Shown here: piece after piece, positions 62,202 through 64,000 of the stretch
Layout: every line of letters starts with the position of its first letter
Numbering within the stretch: position 1 is the first letter of the stretch
Origin: Scybalocola_A sp900557175
GTDB lineage: Bacteria > Bacillota > Clostridia > Lachnospirales > Lachnospiraceae
Direction of reading: 5' to 3'
Length of the DNA: 64,000 nucleotides
Assembly (NCBI GenBank): GCA_937890745.1
Contig: CALADH010000047.1
Location: forward strand, 30,640 to 94,639
Program-made: the position numbers and the translations under genes
The notes under the pieces: generated by a model
What the model was told of the DNA's origin: nothing
The model's input: the letters and a program-made list of their open reading frames with translations, nothing else
The model's database searches: none

Positions 62202-62777
62202 TTATACGCGCTGCACTGCCCGTATATTTTGCCCACGCGCACCGGATGCTTCCAAAAGCCATCCGAGTGCGAAAGCTGCCGCCGCTACAATATAAAAATA
62301 ATCACGCTGCACACCACTGCTGTCTTTTTTATACTTTTTCTGAAGCCGTCCAAGCCACGCAAACCGTTCATGTTTCGGAATACTTCGTACCTTTTTCAAA
62401 ATATCTTCCTTGTGGAGACGTTTTCTGAAAAGCTCATGAAGCCGGTTCTCATACTCGGCATGGCGGCGTTTTGAATATGCATATTCCGTATGATGCGGGC
62501 GCGTAAATGCATCAGCCATATAGTGCATCGCCTTACCGTTTCTGTACCACCAAAGCATGGAGCATTTATATTTTGCAAAGAGCCGCTTTAAAATAAAACG
62601 CTTTTTTCCTTTAAAGCTGTGTCCCTGCAGACCGTTGCCGTCATGAAGATAAATATAAGACGGCGGATTAAAATCAGGCATAATATTTCCAAGCAAAAAT
62701 GCCGCCTTGTGCCGCTTCTTACATTCCATATGGCGCATCATGCGCTTTGCAAGATATAAATGATCTTTTGTCAGCAT
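62202..62777 (-). CDS. zinc-dependent phospholipase C-like protein
   Basis: A 191-residue protein, very basic. His/Asp groups typical of the zinc phospholipase C/S1-P1 nuclease fold are seen in LLGNIMPDFNPP near residue 29, GHSFKGKKRF, and AMHYMADAFTRPHHTEYAY near 83; a hydrophobic segment near the C-terminus may be a membrane anchor. There is no signal peptide, so it is probably cytoplasmic or an orphan relative. The ATG at 62777 has AGGAAAG upstream; the frame back to 62870 is not supported. Confidence 0.75.
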   Translation of the reverse strand: MLTKDHLYLAKRMMRHMECKKRHKAAFLLGNIMPDFNPPSYIYLHDGNGLQGHSFKGKKRFILKRLFAKYKCSMLWWYRNGKAMHYMADAFTRPHHTEYAYSKRRHAEYENRLHELFRKRLHKEDILKKVRSIPKHERFAWLGRLQKKYKKDSSGVQRDYFYIVAAAAFALGWLLEASGARGQNIRAVQRV

Positions 62778-62837
62778 AATAAACTTTCCTTTCCTGTCAA
62801 AACAATAAGAAAAACCACAAAAACTGAATTTCAAAAA

Positions 62838-62875
62838 TCTGATGGCGCAGAAAAAGCTTCTGCGCCCCATCTTTA
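62838..62875 (-). terminator. probable terminator after corA
   Basis: On the minus strand GATGGGGCGCAGAA (about 62871-62858) pairs with TTCTGCGCCATC (about 62852-62841) with a two-base bulge, followed by AGATTTTT. Confidence 0.7.
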
Positions 62876-63793
62876 AAAAATATCTTTTTTCTTAAAAATA
62901 AATATACAGACCGCAACAACGATAAGGCTCAGGGCGATGACACCCGGATATCCGTTGGCAAGCTCCGGCATATTGTGAAAATTCATGCCGTACCAGCCGG
63001 TAATCAATGTCAACGGGAAGAAAATCGTCGATATCACCGTCAAAAACTGCATATTGCTGTTCTGCTTTGCATCAATCTGAGACTGATAGGCATCCTTCAC
63101 CTGCTGGGCATAGTCAAGCAGATGCACTGTCTTTCCCATAAGTCTGTCCGCTCTGGCTGTCAGCGTACCGAAATACTTCAGCTGCTTTTTGGCAAAGAAA
63201 CTATTCTCATTCTCCTCAAGCTCACGCCCCGTATCCATCATCTCATCGTAATAGCCTCTGAGCACAAGAAGCTTTTTGCGCATCGGCATCAGTTCGCTTT
63301 GAAAATCCTCAATCTCACCGTGCATCACTTCTTCCTCCATGCGCATCAGCTTTTTCTCATACTGCACCAAAAGCTCAAGATCTCTGCTCATAAATTCAGA
63401 AATAAAATTATAAATAAATCGCTCCTTCGTATCGCCCTGATTTGTCTTCTTGCGCTTAATGCGCTTGACAAGCCTGAAAGAGAAATCACCATTATCAATG
63501 ACAACAATATTATATCTATTGACAAAAAACATTACCTGATAACGTTCTCCCAAAACATCTGAAAGCTTTGGTATAAAAAGTGTACCTGCAAGACACTCCT
63601 GCTGTGTCTCCAGCTTTGAAAAGCCGACCTTTTCAAGCTGAATATCCCCATCATACACAATGCCTGCCAGTTCTAATATTTCTTTTGCATTTTCTGAATT
63701 TGTAATAAAAACTGTCGGTGTCTTATGCTGTTTCCACGCCTCTATATCATGGACTTCGTTTAAATAATCGCCCAGCTGCAAAATAAGCGTCAT
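62873..63793 (-). CDS. corA: CorA-family magnesium transporter
   Basis: A 306-residue CorA. The N-terminal cytoplasmic domain and long helices precede two C-terminal membrane helices; the signature YGMNFHNMPEL (GMN) is near residue 278, and KKKDIF ends the protein. It moves Mg2+ or another divalent ion along the membrane potential. The ATG at 63793 has GTGAG about ten bases upstream; an ATG at 63802 sits directly on it, so the choice is uncertain by three residues. Confidence 0.9.
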   Translation of the reverse strand: MTLILQLGDYLNEVHDIEAWKQHKTPTVFITNSENAKEILELAGIVYDGDIQLEKVGFSKLETQQECLAGTLFIPKLSDVLGERYQVMFFVNRYNIVVIDNGDFSFRLVKRIKRKKTNQGDTKERFIYNFISEFMSRDLELLVQYEKKLMRMEEEVMHGEIEDFQSELMPMRKKLLVLRGYYDEMMDTGRELEENENSFFAKKQLKYFGTLTARADRLMGKTVHLLDYAQQVKDAYQSQIDAKQNSNMQFLTVISTIFFPLTLITGWYGMNFHNMPELANGYPGVIALSLIVVAVCIFIFKKKDIF

Positions 63794-63901
63794 CCTAATC
63801 ATCTCACTTTAGTCATAATCCGTCGGAAAACCGCCGTATAACATAATGATAACACAAATCGTCCCGAATTACAAACGGCTAATTTTCTTTTATAAACAGG
63901 C

Positions 63902-63957
63902 AAAAAAATAAAGACCTGCCGAGCGCTTTCGCACCACAGCAAGTCCTTATCTTTATT
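63902..63957 (-). terminator. terminator of the gene entering at the right edge
   Basis: On the minus strand GACTTGCTG (63945-63937) pairs with CGGCAGGTC (63921-63913) including wobbles, flanked by AATAAAGA/TCTTTATT; a T run (TTTATTTTTTT) follows. Confidence 0.75.
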
Positions 63958-63963
63958 AAAATA

Positions 63964-64000
63964 TTAGAATTTACCTTCTTTTGCTGCTTCTTCAATAGAA
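63964..64000 (-). CDS. C-terminal end of an unidentified gene
   Basis: The last 11 full codons before a TAA, reading SIEEAAKEGKF, enter from the right edge on the minus strand. The terminator just downstream supports a real gene end. Too little is seen to name the product. Confidence 0.5.
   Translation of the reverse strand, partial: SIEEAAKEGKF

Noticed and set aside
62778..62870. N-terminal extension of the phospholipase-like protein
   Set aside because: It passes through the corA terminator region; the ATG at 62777 has a ribosome binding site and gives a family-like start.

Overview
The window is a chromosomal segment of a low-to-moderate-GC Firmicute, most likely a clostridium of the family Lachnospiraceae. 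The grounds are: L27 with a cleavable N-terminus next to the Prp protease gene; recA-recX-rny followed by mutS-mutL-miaA; an HlyD-like/YlmE/SepF/YlmH/DivIVA division cluster; a pyrophosphate-type phosphofructokinase; RNase Y together with an RNase G-type enzyme; strong AGGAGG ribosome binding sites; and consensus sigma-A promoters. Species assignment is not possible by eye. I found no rRNA, tRNA, CRISPR array, insertion sequence or prophage. The content is mostly core genome.

Layout, left half (1-36452, almost all + strand): the end of trmK, a Nif3-like gene and a TGS/uridine-kinase fusion; the RNase P RNA gene; a long operon of response regulator, histidine kinase, large unnamed membrane protein, ABC ATPase, frameshifted ABC permease and CPBP protease (3383-10424); recA-recX with a LexA box; rny; mutS-mutL-miaA-ynbB; radC; minD-minE (no minC); mgsA and a penicillin-binding carboxypeptidase; a small P-loop protein; a TIGR01212 radical SAM protein; the division cluster; aroB-lspA-rluD; a Xer-type recombinase; a TVP38 membrane protein; and a TtcA-like tRNA thiolase.

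Middle (36477-39974): an SOS island. A YneA-like LysM division inhibitor sits behind a perfect promoter covered by three LexA-box-like sites. lexA is divergent from it, and two duplicated XRE regulators with near-identical upstream operator blocks lie between them. A PPi-phosphofructokinase gene follows lexA.

Right half (40106-64000, - strand): the L21-Prp-L27-Obg-YhbY-NadD/YqeK-RsfS ribosome-assembly operon (NadD and YqeK fused); a cytidylate-kinase-like gene; PAP2, RNase G and the TIGR03960/TIGR03936 radical SAM pair; pepD; the PFL/ACT pair; walJ; a SleB-type wall hydrolase behind twin palindromic operators; and a run reading corA, then phospholipase-like, Eis-like acetyltransferase, alanine symporter, ArsC/Spx-like, zinc-finger membrane protein, polA and coaE. 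The window ends in the last codons of an unidentified gene.

Most interesting: the tandem XRE pair placed inside the lexA/yneA divergon; a 14-bp inverted repeat linking the rplU promoter spacer to the rplU ribosome binding site; the two identical operators before the SleB-like gene; the missing mre/minC block between radC and minD; and the two-component/ABC cassette with its large uncharacterised partner and broken permease gene.
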